Shown here piece by piece: positions 1 to 7,026 of a stretch of 10,687 nt of DNA. Made by a program: the position numbers and the translations under genes. Below the pieces are notes generated by a model. That model searched no databases. It had not been told where the DNA came from and saw nothing but the letters and a program-made list of their open reading frames with translations. Positions within the stretch are counted from its first letter, which is position 1. Each line of letters opens with the position of its first letter. Source of the stretch: CAZQYC01 sp043746555 (GTDB lineage: Bacteria > Pseudomonadota > Gammaproteobacteria > Steroidobacterales > Steroidobacteraceae); the NCBI GenBank assembly GCA_043746555.1, contig JAYTQU010000040.1, forward strand, positions 1-10,687. The letters are read 5' to 3'.

Positions 1-243
1 GAACAAGTGTTGCGCAACGAATTGGGTCGAGACAACGAGCCTTGGACGCGCGAGAAGATTGAAGCGGCAATGCACGATGAATCGCCGGAAGGCGTCAACC
101 GCCACGTGTTTTTGAGCAAGCCCATTCCGGTGTTGATCGTCTACGGCACAGCCATCGCATTGGAAAACGGCGAGGTGCAGTTCTTCGAGGACATCTACGG
201 ACACGATGCGAAGTTGGAGCGCTTGCTGCGCAGCGCCGACTAA
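1..243 (+). CDS. L,D-transpeptidase (YcbB/LdtD type), C-terminal fragment
   Basis: Only the last 80 codons are present; the reading frame is open from base 1 and stops with TAA at 241-243. The visible protein has the pattern HVFLSKPIPVLIVYGTA followed by FFEDIYGHDAKLERLL. This matches the end of the YcbB/LdtD family of periplasmic murein L,D-transpeptidases, which form 3-3 (mDAP-mDAP) cross-links and anchor proteins to murein. The catalytic Cys/His motif lies upstream of the window and cannot be checked. The gene converges on the MepK-like peptidase with an 18-bp gap. In E. coli ldtD and mepK are also neighbours but point the same way. The family call is good; activity is inferred. Confidence 0.8.
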   Translation, partial: EQVLRNELGRDNEPWTREKIEAAMHDESPEGVNRHVFLSKPIPVLIVYGTAIALENGEVQFFEDIYGHDAKLERLLRSAD

Positions 244-261
244 TCCATCACTGACAAATCG

Positions 262-819
262 TCACCAGCTCCGAATCCTGCCGGTATCGACGTGCAGGAA
301 ATCCGAATCGGGATAGTAGCCGACGCCGCCGCGACCCATCGCTAGCGCGAGATCGCGCAGTTTCTTGGTCGACACGCCCGCGACCCGAATGTCGATCGCA
401 CGTCCTTCGATATGCATGCTGTGTTCGGCGACGGCGTGCGAGGTTTTGCGTAACGCGGCATTGGTCTTCGGCGAGCGATAGGCGGAGATAATTTGATACG
501 GTTTATCGTGATCGGCGCGCATCCGCAATTCAAACAGCGCGTCGAGAAGCATCGGATCGATGGTATGCACGTCGCCACAACGAAAATCGCGAAAGGTATA
601 CGCCACCTGCAAGAGAGTGGTCTGATCGTAAGCACCATCGCGAAAATAAACGGCGTCGAGGTGCTCGCCAGTATGCGTGTGGACGAAAGCAACCGATCGC
701 CGGTCATTGTATGAGGCGAGCACCGGCCCGGCCGCACAACACAATGCACCCGCAGCGGCTGATCGCAGGAATCGACGTCGAGAAGTATCGACGAAGTTGA
801 AGGTTATCGGATCAGCCAT
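262..819 (-). CDS. mepK: MepK/YcbK-like murein endopeptidase (DUF882, M15-type fold)
   Basis: This 185-residue protein is the usual length for the family. It opens with a textbook twin-arginine signal (SRRRFLR at 13-19), then an Ala-rich hydrophobic stretch ending near VLA (33-35), so it should be exported folded to the periplasm. The zinc site of M15-like peptidases is complete: SMHIEGRAID gives H136 and D143 (spaced HxxxxxxD), and FLHVDTG supplies H176. E. coli MepK is known to cut 3-3 cross-links, and less efficiently 4-3 ones, during cell growth. The ATG at 817-819 is preceded by a modest AGAGAG ribosome site and places the Tat motif correctly. Its neighbour is the transpeptidase that makes the cross-links. 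Family assignment is firm; substrate is inferred from the homologue. Confidence 0.88.
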   Translation of the reverse strand: MADPITFNFVDTSRRRFLRSAAAGALCCAAGPVLASYNDRRSVAFVHTHTGEHLDAVYFRDGAYDQTTLLQVAYTFRDFRCGDVHTIDPMLLDALFELRMRADHDKPYQIISAYRSPKTNAALRKTSHAVAEHSMHIEGRAIDIRVAGVSTKKLRDLALAMGRGGVGYYPDSDFLHVDTGRIRSW

Positions 820-895
820 CGGAACGCTCTCTGGGACCGGGTAGGGACTGGGTGAGGCTGCTATGAGTCAGGCAGCAATATTGAGCAGCACGGCC

Positions 896-904
896 TTTAT
901 AGCA
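896..904 (-). promoter_or_regulatory. Candidate extended -10 promoter for the mepK-like gene
   Basis: On the minus strand the bases read TGCTATAAA, an extended -10 element (TGn followed by TATAAA). The predicted start is near base 889, giving a leader of about 70 nt. The -35 position is poor, as expected for an extended -10 promoter. An inverted repeat (909-930) covers the -35 region. This is a sequence match only. Confidence 0.45.
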
Positions 905-908
905 AGCA

Positions 909-930
909 TTCAGCCGAAAAAATGGCTGAA
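909..930. repeat. 7-bp inverted repeat overlapping the putative -35 region
   Basis: TTCAGCC (909-915) and GGCTGAA (924-930) are perfect inverted copies separated by 8 bases, mostly A. There is no T-tract after the stem on either strand, so it is a weak candidate for a terminator. Its place over the -35 zone of the mepK promoter candidate would fit an operator. The rest of the gap 820-1027 holds nothing else firm. A 25-codon reading frame with a GAGG site at 863-940 is discussed under findings. Confidence 0.4.
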
Positions 931-1004
931 ATTGAGATGAAGATCAAGCCCGCCGCAGCAATGACCGAGTAAGCACTACCTTTACTCGCCATCAAACTAC
1001 TACT

Positions 1005-1036
1005 CGAGTCTGTTACTTCCGAGTCTGTTACTTCCG
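1005..1036. repeat. Perfect 15-bp tandem duplication spanning a stop codon
   Basis: The unit GAGTCTGTTACTTCC occurs at 1006-1020 and again immediately at 1021-1035, with the periodicity running on one base each side. On the minus strand the unit contains the last Lys codon and the TAA stop of the decarboxylase gene, so the second copy lies just after the real stop and changes no protein sequence. It looks like a recent slippage duplication. Confidence 0.9.
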
Positions 1037-2332
1037 CCGTTGTAAGCGGACGACGCGATTCGCGGCGGCCGGATGCTCGTTCATGACAACAACTTTCGCG
1101 CGCTTGAAGAAATTGAAGTCAGTCGCACTCGCCATCGTGTAAGCGCCCATCATTCGGCCGACTATCAGATCGCCCACTTCGAGTTCGGGCAGCATGATCG
1201 CTTCGTCAATCACGTCGATGGAGTCGCAAGTCGGACCCGCGAGCACGCTCAACGATTGATCGTCCGATTGTTTGAGGCTTTCCACGGGATACCTGGCGTG
1301 ATCGTAAATCTGACCGCTGTACGATCCATACACGCCGTCGTCCAAGTAGTACCACCAGCGGCCATCGCGTTGGGCTTTGCCCATGACGCTGGACACCGCA
1401 ATCGCGGCGGGAGCGGAAATGAATCGACCGGGCTCGGCAATGATTCGCACATGCGCAGGCATTTTGGTGAGCGCAGCACGAATCGGCGCGCAGAATTCAT
1501 CGATAGCAGGGATCGTCGGTTGATTCGGAGCTTCTTGGTACGGCACCGGATAGCCGCCGCCAATATCGAGCACATCCATACCGGGCAGTCCGGCAAGCAG
1601 CGCCTCGGCAAAAAGATTCTTGCAGGCTTCGATTGCTTCAACGTACTTCGAGGACTCAGTCGCCTGAGAACCAACGTGAAACGACAGCCCGCGTACTCGC
1701 ACACCAATGCGACGCGCCAACTGCATGAGTTCGAGCACCGCGTCGGGCGCGCAGCCGAACTTCTTGGAAAGATCGCACACCGCGTCCGGACTACGGAACG
1801 AAACGCGAATGAGGAGTTCGGCACGCTTGCGGTAGCGCACGAATTTTTTTACTTCGTCGGGATTATCGATAACGAAGGTGTTGACGCCAAAACGTAGGGC
1901 ATCGCGAATGTCTTGATCGCGTTTGATCGGATGAGTGTGAATGCAGCGCTCGGGCGCGACGCCCTGCTGCTTCACCATTTCCACTTCGCCGGTGGTGGCC
2001 AAATCGAAAAACGCGCCTTCATCGCGTAGGCACGCGACCACAGCGGCGTGCGGCAGTGGCTTCAGCGCGTAGTGCAAATCGACGCCCGGTAACGCCGCTT
2101 TCAGAGCGTGATATTGACGGCGGACCTGATCGCAATCGACCACCAGCAGCGGCGAGCCGAAGCGCGCCACCAATGCGCGAATGTCGGCCTCGGTGAGACC
2201 GGCGGCTTCGTTAAACGCGTCGTTATCGATCGAATCGTTTGGAAGTACGGAAAGCGCTTGTCGCGCGGCGCGGGGTAACACCTGTTGAACACCTCTAGAA
2301 ATCTTTCGATACAAGCTGCCCGACTGTTGCAT
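1028..2332 (-). CDS. speC: Ornithine/lysine decarboxylase-like, fold type III PLP enzyme
   Basis: Probably converts ornithine to putrescine (cytosolic polyamine synthesis). Numbered from the ATG at 2330-2332 (434 aa), it shows the family landmarks: YALKP with the PLP lysine K91, SFHVGSQ with H219, DIGGG (257-260), AEPGR (299-303), DDGVYGSY (331-338) and GPTCDSID, whose C369-D370 is typical of ornithine decarboxylases; diaminopimelate decarboxylases have Cys-Glu there. The core begins only near residue 58, so the N-terminus is longer than in usual bacterial members of about 390 residues. The start is uncertain. GTG at 2393-2395 gives 455 aa. GTG at 2279-2281, with AGAGG 10 nt upstream, gives 417 aa and is the only one with a ribosome site. 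Lysine as substrate cannot be excluded. The symbol is used functionally: it is unrelated in fold to E. coli SpeC. Confidence 0.82.
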   Translation of the reverse strand: MQQSGSLYRKISRGVQQVLPRAARQALSVLPNDSIDNDAFNEAAGLTEADIRALVARFGSPLLVVDCDQVRRQYHALKAALPGVDLHYALKPLPHAAVVACLRDEGAFFDLATTGEVEMVKQQGVAPERCIHTHPIKRDQDIRDALRFGVNTFVIDNPDEVKKFVRYRKRAELLIRVSFRSPDAVCDLSKKFGCAPDAVLELMQLARRIGVRVRGLSFHVGSQATESSKYVEAIEACKNLFAEALLAGLPGMDVLDIGGGYPVPYQEAPNQPTIPAIDEFCAPIRAALTKMPAHVRIIAEPGRFISAPAAIAVSSVMGKAQRDGRWWYYLDDGVYGSYSGQIYDHARYPVESLKQSDDQSLSVLAGPTCDSIDVIDEAIMLPELEVGDLIVGRMMGAYTMASATDFNFFKRAKVVVMNEHPAAANRVVRLQRRK

Positions 2333-2428
2333 AAATAAAATGCGAAGACGGAACAGACCACTAAACCAACCAGTCAAGGTCCGGTCGAGCGGCACTTGCA
2401 GCGGTATCCACCAAAACGGCGGCGGCTC

Positions 2429-2523
2429 TAGGTGCTCTCTTACACAATCCTGGTGAAGTTCTGCTTCACCCTAGGTGCGGCGGATGAGTTCCCCGACGCG
2501 ACCGACGAAATCCCTTTAGGTGC
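2429..2523. repeat. Three direct copies of TAGGTGC spaced 43 and 45 bp
   Basis: TAGGTGC occurs at 2429-2435, 2472-2478 and 2517-2523. The spacing is about four helical turns, so the copies would lie on nearly the same face of the DNA. They sit between the decarboxylase promoter candidate and its reading frame. This could be a repeated binding site, but seven bases is short and chance is possible. Confidence 0.35.
2452..2470. repeat. 7-bp perfect hairpin in the decarboxylase leader
   Basis: GGTGAAG (2452-2458) and CTTCACC (2464-2470) pair perfectly around a 5-base loop. Two TAGGTGC copies flank it. If transcription starts near 2521, this hairpin lies in the 5' leader of the decarboxylase mRNA. 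No T-tract follows, so it is not a standard terminator. Confidence 0.5.
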
Positions 2524-2527
2524 GCGA

Positions 2528-2555
2528 AATTTAGCAAAACTGTCCCGCGATGCAA
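2528..2555 (-). promoter_or_regulatory. Candidate sigma-70 promoter for the decarboxylase gene
   Basis: The minus strand shows TTGCAT (2550-2555) as a -35 box, a 16-bp spacer and TAAATT (2528-2533) as a -10 box. The predicted start is near 2521, giving a leader of roughly 190 to 240 nt depending on the start codon. The -35 box lies inside the left arm of the inverted repeat at 2546-2591. Prediction by eye only. Confidence 0.4.
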
Positions 2556-2591
2556 GCGTCGCGACAAATTTTTTTTGCGACGTGCATCGCG
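2546..2591. repeat. Long imperfect inverted repeat (9 + 6 bp) between the tsaC and decarboxylase genes
   Basis: CGCGATGCA (2546-2554) pairs with TGCATCGCG (2583-2591), and CGTCGC (2557-2562) pairs with GCGACG (2577-2582). Only a 2-base bulge (AG) interrupts the 15-bp stem. The 14-base loop contains eight T on the plus strand. On the minus strand it follows the upstream gene and precedes the decarboxylase, so it could end the former transcript, form an operator over the decarboxylase -35 box, or both. GGACAGTTTT after the stem is a poor terminator tail. Confidence 0.55.
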
Positions 2592-2620
2592 AGTTTCGAT
2601 AGCAGACCGTGCTTTGAAAG

Positions 2621-2637
2621 GCGAGCGACTCGCTCGC
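2621..2637. repeat. GC-rich hairpin, possible transcript end of the tsaC-like gene
   Basis: GCGAGCG (2621-2627) and CGCTCGC (2631-2637) form a 7-bp perfect stem with a 3-base loop. It lies about 170 bp past the stop of the Sua5-type gene on the minus strand and is followed there by CTTTC, a weak U-tract. It may help stop that transcript. Apart from this and the repeats nearer the decarboxylase, the 411-bp gap 2396-2806 holds no gene I can support. Confidence 0.4.
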
Positions 2638-2806
2638 ACTGGAATTTAAGTTGTTTCGTGCACCAGATCGACTTGCAGAGAAAACTTCGCGACCCTGCCG
2701 CGACCGATCGGCGATCCGTGCCGCGACGGCTCAACGATAAGAATTTCTCTCCAGCGATTCGAATCTGCGCAAGCGCGAACCCGCTCGGCCTCCGACGGAA
2801 AAATTG

Positions 2807-3835
2807 CTATGGCAAATCGCCCTCTTCGGCAAGCTCCAGCTCCTCTTCACGCGCAGTCGCGTTCTCTTTTGCGGCCGCGCGCTTGAGGCGATCGCGAATC
2901 GCATCCCATTGCTCGCCGGCGGGCACCTCTTCAACCAGCAACGCGCGCGCGCCAACCTTGTCGAGCGTACGCAAGTGACCGTAGAGATTGCGCGCATACT
3001 GATCGGCACGACTGCCGGCATTGATCCACGTCATGTAACGGTTTGCGGTAGAAGGAGGACGCAGTGCGAGGACGGCGACTTTCTCCTCAAGATCGGTGAA
3101 TTCTCGCATCACGTCGACCAAGCGACGACTCGGCACCAAAGTGACCGGCGTCTGAGGCGAGTAATGACGCGGCGTGGTTCCAGGCGCTCGCGGCGCATCG
3201 GGGTCGGCGCCAACAAGAACGCTCGGCACGATCAAACGCAACTGCGACAAGGTGATTGCTCCAGGTCGCAACAGTCGCGGAGTTTTGCCGGTGCAGAGAA
3301 CAATGCTGGATTCGAGTCCAATCTTGCATTCGCCGCCGTCGAGAACGATTTTCACGCCCTTACCAAATTCGTCGCGAACGTGATCGGCGCGCGTGGGACT
3401 AACGTGTCCGTACCGATTCGCGGAAGGCGCAGCGATGCCGCCGCCAAATGCCGCCAATAGTTGTCTTGCCATCGGATGGCTCGGCGCGCGCACTGCTACC
3501 GTATCTTGACCGCCGGTAATTACGTCGCTAACGGCCGGCGCGCGCTTCAGAACCAGCGTCAACGGTCCGGGCCAAAACTTATCGGCCAGCGCCTTGGCGT
3601 CGTCGGGCATACATCGAACCCAGCGTTGTAAGTGCTTCTGGTCCTCGACATGCACGATCACCGGATGGTTCGCCGGACGTCCCTTGAGTTCAAAAATCTT
3701 GCGCACCGCGTTCGGATTGCTCGCGTCGGCACCTAATCCATAAACCGTCTCGGTTGGAAACGCGACCAACTCGCCGGCGCGGAGCGCTTCTACGGCCGCT
3801 TGAATCTGCTTTTGGGTATCGCGAAAGATAGACAT
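2807..3835 (-). CDS. tsaC: L-threonylcarbamoyladenylate synthase, two-domain Sua5 type
   Basis: Makes threonylcarbamoyl-AMP from threonine, bicarbonate and ATP, the first step of t6A modification at position 37 of ANN-decoding tRNAs (cytosol; partners TsaB, TsaD and TsaE are not in the window). The YrdC domain (about 8-200) has PTETVYGLG (27-35), K51-G-R53, and S138-A-N140, the known KxR/SxN substrate signature. APGTTPRHYSP (217-227) matches the conserved Sua5 linker, and a C-terminal Sua5 domain follows to about 315. At 342 residues it is therefore the long Sua5/YwlC form, not the short E. coli TsaC. The last 15 residues are acidic. The ATG at 3833-3835 lacks a ribosome site. The protease gene lies 125 bp upstream on the same strand, so cotranscription is possible. 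Confidence 0.92.
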   Translation of the reverse strand: MSIFRDTQKQIQAAVEALRAGELVAFPTETVYGLGADASNPNAVRKIFELKGRPANHPVIVHVEDQKHLQRWVRCMPDDAKALADKFWPGPLTLVLKRAPAVSDVITGGQDTVAVRAPSHPMARQLLAAFGGGIAAPSANRYGHVSPTRADHVRDEFGKGVKIVLDGGECKIGLESSIVLCTGKTPRLLRPGAITLSQLRLIVPSVLVGADPDAPRAPGTTPRHYSPQTPVTLVPSRRLVDVMREFTDLEEKVAVLALRPPSTANRYMTWINAGSRADQYARNLYGHLRTLDKVGARALLVEEVPAGEQWDAIRDRLKRAAAKENATAREEELELAEEGDLP

Positions 3836-3960
3836 CGATCAATCATACATGCCCGACTATGACAAGTACGCCGACTGGATCAAGTTTGGCGCGGCCGCCA
3901 ACGCTATTCAGTCCCCTGGAGCAAGAGATAACGTTCTTTCGAGGCCGAACTATGCTGCCG

Positions 3961-6768
3961 CTACTCCAGCGCTCGTCGTCTCCATCCTTCCGGTGTGCGA
4001 CGCAACTCCGACGACGGCCAATAGCGCTTATCGAGTTTGAGCGTGATGACTTCGACGGCTTCATTCCAAGTGACCGTCTTCAATCGTACCGATGCACGAT
4101 CTTCGCGGCCTGCGACGGCTTTAATGAACGCGTCTAAATCCGGCGTGGGCTGGCCATCCACTTCGACGATGCGACGGCCGGCCCAGAGCTGATAGCGGGT
4201 GGCCGGCGAACCGTAGGCGAAATAGGCGACGAACACGCCTTCGGGAGCAATGCCGCGTTGTGCGGCCATCGCGCGCTGTGGCTTTTGCAACACCGCGCCG
4301 GCCCAGATCACTACCCGATCCAAATCCTGGCCATCGAGCGCCACGGTATCGACATCGAGCGTCAATTCGCGACGCTCGCGCCAAAGCGTGACTTTCACTT
4401 GTGCTTTTTGCGTGGCGCGCTCCACTTCCCGAAACCGATTGGCTGTCGCGCCATCGATGGCGAGCAGTACATCGCCGGAGCGCAAAACCGCTTGCGCCGG
4501 CGATCCGCCAACCAGTCGCGCCACTCCGAGCACTTGTCGCCGTTCGGGACTGTGCTCTTCCATTCGCTTAATCCATTCGCGCGATAGTCCGAGTTCACGC
4601 GCCTTGGCAAGCGAGATGGGCACGAATTCGGCCTCGAGCGAGTAGACCGGCTGACGTTGTTCCACTTTGCGCAACATTTCGAGCAGCACATCGGCCGGAA
4701 TGCCGCGATTCGTTTGCTGAACTTCGCGTCCCGACTCGAAGGCAAAACTCGACCACGACGCCAACACGCGGCCTTGCCTATCCGCCAGCACGCCGTCGAA
4801 ATCGTTCGGACCATTGACGAGACTGACGGCATCGAGATTGGACTCGCGAAATTGCAACGTGCGCGATAACGGCAGCACGATCGGATCGACTGAGGCGACG
4901 ATCACGGATTGCGATTTCATTTTGGCGTCGGGGCTCAGGCCCATCGCCCACACTTGATCGCCCGCCGACAATGCGCGCGGTTCGAATTGGGCGGAACGCA
5001 CCGGCGTATCGCCCAGTAATTTCGGATCGTACGACAGCATCGCTAAGTTATGCAGCGGATGGACATAGACAACGCGACCGGGAATTTCGATGGTGCCGGC
5101 AAACGTCAGGCGCACATCGCCCATCGATACCGGCACCGTGTTGCGATCGACCAGAACGAGTCCGCGCTTGGCGTCCACCACCAACCCAGTGCCGTAGTAG
5201 CTGCGTTCGGTCACACCCGATACGGGATACGGCATGTCGAAATTCACCAACACCATCGATGGCGCAAGCTTGTTTAAAATGGGATCGGCGGTTTTCACAA
5301 ACTGCGTGCTGGCCGGCTCGGGCGGACTCGCGACGCCATCCTCCGGCCAAGTTGTACACGGCCACACGCCGGCTTTGTCGTCGCGCACACAATGCTTCGC
5401 GGGAAACCACCAGCGATCCATGCGCATCAACGCGGTCTTGATCGTTCGCGGATCGTCCATGCTGAAGAAATGGATGGTTGCGTCTTCAGCTTCCTTTAAC
5501 TTGGACACGATACTTTCGAACTCGTCGAGTTTATTGGTGGGCGCGCCGTTCACATCGACAATCACCGCACCGCGCGGTACGCCGGCAGCGCCGAGCACAT
5601 AGCCGGGATTTGCGACGTACACGCCGCGAATCGGCATATTAAGATGACGCGCTTGTTGATACGACAGCGTGTGCACCACCGCATCGCCAAACTCCAAAAA
5701 GCTGCTCGGCGTGATCGAATCTAAATCCTGCACCAATACTTCGTGCGCGCGGACCTTGCCGCCACGCTCCAACACCAAACGCACATTTGCGCCCACGCTA
5801 TCGTCCAAGATTTGTTCGAGCGGCTCGAATGCGGTCACTAACTCCTCGTTCATCTGTACAAGAATGTCGCCGGGTTGCAGCACGCGCTCCGCGGGCGAAC
5901 CGGGTTGCACCTCGTTCACCACAAGCATGCCGGTTTGATTCGGAAAACGCTTGCGCACTTGCATTTCGGTCTCGGGACGCAATCCCAAGCGGCGCAGTTC
6001 ATCAAAGGGTGTGTAGCTAAAAACGGTTTGCAAGGTACCGCGCGGCACCGCTTTGCCCGCTTGCAACAACTTGAGCGCACGCACTACACGGCCGAGCGGC
6101 AAATAGAAACTTGAAGCTGCGCCGGTAGAGCCACCGGCATTGAGCGCTAACACGCGGCCCTCGATGTCGATAACCGGCGAACCGGACGAACCGCCCGATG
6201 TGCCCGACGCGGCCTGATAATAAAAAGTGTTGAAGTCGTTGTACTTGCCGATTCCATACTCGGGCGCCTGCCGATCGAGACGCGCAAGCGTGCCGGCGAG
6301 AATCGATAGTTGTTCGCCCGCATCATTGCCGACAACGCGAATCTCGCGACCGATCTGCGCGCCCTGCGGATAGAGCGGTAACTCGGCCGGCTGCGTAAAT
6401 TTGAGCGATGCCGGATCGTAGCGATACAAGCCGAAGTCGTGCACCGGATCGCGATAGATCGGATACAACGTCACTTCTTCGCGATCTTGAAACACCGCCT
6501 GCGCCGTGACGGGCCCAGGCGTAACAACGTGACGATTAGTGAGAATCAAACCGCGTTTGGCATCGACAACAAAACCGGTTGCCTGACCCGAACTATTCCA
6601 TTCGGTGTCGAACGCGCGGGCTTGATCGATCTGAATGGTCACAACGCTCGCGGCAATGCGTTCCAACGTGCGGCTCCAATGAGTGTCGTCTTGATCGACC
6701 GCATGCGCAAATGACTGCGCGCCGACGGCGATGAACGTAAGACAAACCAGCAAAGGACGTGATTGCAT
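3961..6768 (-). CDS. Nma111-like tandem HtrA serine protease with PDZ domains, exported
   Basis: 935 residues from the ATG at 6766-6768, chosen because a signal peptide follows at once (hydrophobic 5-20, AHA cleavage site at 21-23). The first trypsin-like domain (about 30-235) has a full triad: H80 in TNRHVV, D111 in VHDFGLY and S195 in GGSSGSPVI. A PDZ domain (about 278-345) and a PDZ-like domain (about 375-445) follow. A second protease-like domain (about 495-700) has lost its triad: DRNTV replaces the His motif and NDFDG replaces the Ser motif. Two more PDZ-like segments lie at about 745-805 and 840-905. This order, active repeat then dead repeat, is that of yeast Nma111 (about 1000 residues); DegP and DegS have one protease domain. 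The likely role is periplasmic protein quality control. No ribosome site is seen. An in-frame upstream extension to 6942 would bury the signal. Confidence 0.87.
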   Translation of the reverse strand: MQSRPLLVCLTFIAVGAQSFAHAVDQDDTHWSRTLERIAASVVTIQIDQARAFDTEWNSSGQATGFVVDAKRGLILTNRHVVTPGPVTAQAVFQDREEVTLYPIYRDPVHDFGLYRYDPASLKFTQPAELPLYPQGAQIGREIRVVGNDAGEQLSILAGTLARLDRQAPEYGIGKYNDFNTFYYQAASGTSGGSSGSPVIDIEGRVLALNAGGSTGAASSFYLPLGRVVRALKLLQAGKAVPRGTLQTVFSYTPFDELRRLGLRPETEMQVRKRFPNQTGMLVVNEVQPGSPAERVLQPGDILVQMNEELVTAFEPLEQILDDSVGANVRLVLERGGKVRAHEVLVQDLDSITPSSFLEFGDAVVHTLSYQQARHLNMPIRGVYVANPGYVLGAAGVPRGAVIVDVNGAPTNKLDEFESIVSKLKEAEDATIHFFSMDDPRTIKTALMRMDRWWFPAKHCVRDDKAGVWPCTTWPEDGVASPPEPASTQFVKTADPILNKLAPSMVLVNFDMPYPVSGVTERSYYGTGLVVDAKRGLVLVDRNTVPVSMGDVRLTFAGTIEIPGRVVYVHPLHNLAMLSYDPKLLGDTPVRSAQFEPRALSAGDQVWAMGLSPDAKMKSQSVIVASVDPIVLPLSRTLQFRESNLDAVSLVNGPNDFDGVLADRQGRVLASWSSFAFESGREVQQTNRGIPADVLLEMLRKVEQRQPVYSLEAEFVPISLAKARELGLSREWIKRMEEHSPERRQVLGVARLVGGSPAQAVLRSGDVLLAIDGATANRFREVERATQKAQVKVTLWRERRELTLDVDTVALDGQDLDRVVIWAGAVLQKPQRAMAAQRGIAPEGVFVAYFAYGSPATRYQLWAGRRIVEVDGQPTPDLDAFIKAVAGREDRASVRLKTVTWNEAVEVITLKLDKRYWPSSELRRTPEGWRRRALE

Positions 6769-7026
6769 TGGACAACCGAAATTCAAGCGCCAGCGAAGCT
6801 GCTGGCATCCCCGACTTTGACGGCAGATCGGCCAAGACGCAAGGGCAACCCCGGCAATGAGTCCGCGACGTGCGTCGAAAATTGCAAAGCGGCATACAAT
6901 AATCGAAACCGATATAACCTTGCGCCGCGGTGGCCATGTCATTCGTTCTTTGAGTACCGCGACTTCGACACCACAATCGGTTCACCAGGTTTGTGAATTT
7001 TGGTTCGCGCATTTGCAGAGGTAACC
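6769..7026. other. Divergent intergenic region between protease and thioredoxin genes
   Basis: Promoters for both directions must lie here or in the edges of the genes. On the plus strand TACAAT (6895-6900) and TATAAC (6913-6918) are possible -10 boxes for thioredoxin, but neither has a good -35 partner. A 6-bp hairpin, GCCAGC (6789-6794) with GCTGGC (6801-6806), sits about 20 bp before the protease start codon. No gene is supported. Confidence 0.3.

Noticed and set aside
1073..1897. Plus-strand open frame of 274 codons antisense to the decarboxylase
   Set aside because: It mirrors a gene with clear PLP-enzyme motifs, has no ribosome site and its product resembles nothing; GC-rich codon use creates such frames.
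2452..2470. The leader hairpin as a Rho-independent terminator
   Set aside because: No T-tract follows on either strand.
2531..2734. Minus-strand open frame of 67 codons in the same gap
   Set aside because: It covers the inverted repeats and the promoter candidate, has no ribosome site and shows no domain-like pattern.
2550..2978. Plus-strand open frame of 142 codons in the gap before the decarboxylase
   Set aside because: It runs from the repeat region into the real gene's 3' end, is Ser/Arg-rich and low in complexity, and lacks a ribosome site.
2804..3460. Plus-strand open frame of 218 codons antisense to the Sua5-type gene
   Set aside because: The minus strand carries the full KxR/SxN signature and Sua5 domain; the antisense product is Arg/Ala-rich and featureless.
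4971..5441. Plus-strand open frame of 156 codons inside the protease gene
   Set aside because: It is antisense to a well-supported domain and rich in Arg, Pro and Ser, as expected from a reverse frame.
6769..6942. N-terminal extension of the protease to a start at 6942
   Set aside because: It would place 58 residues before a clean signal peptide and use the promoter region of the divergent thioredoxin gene.
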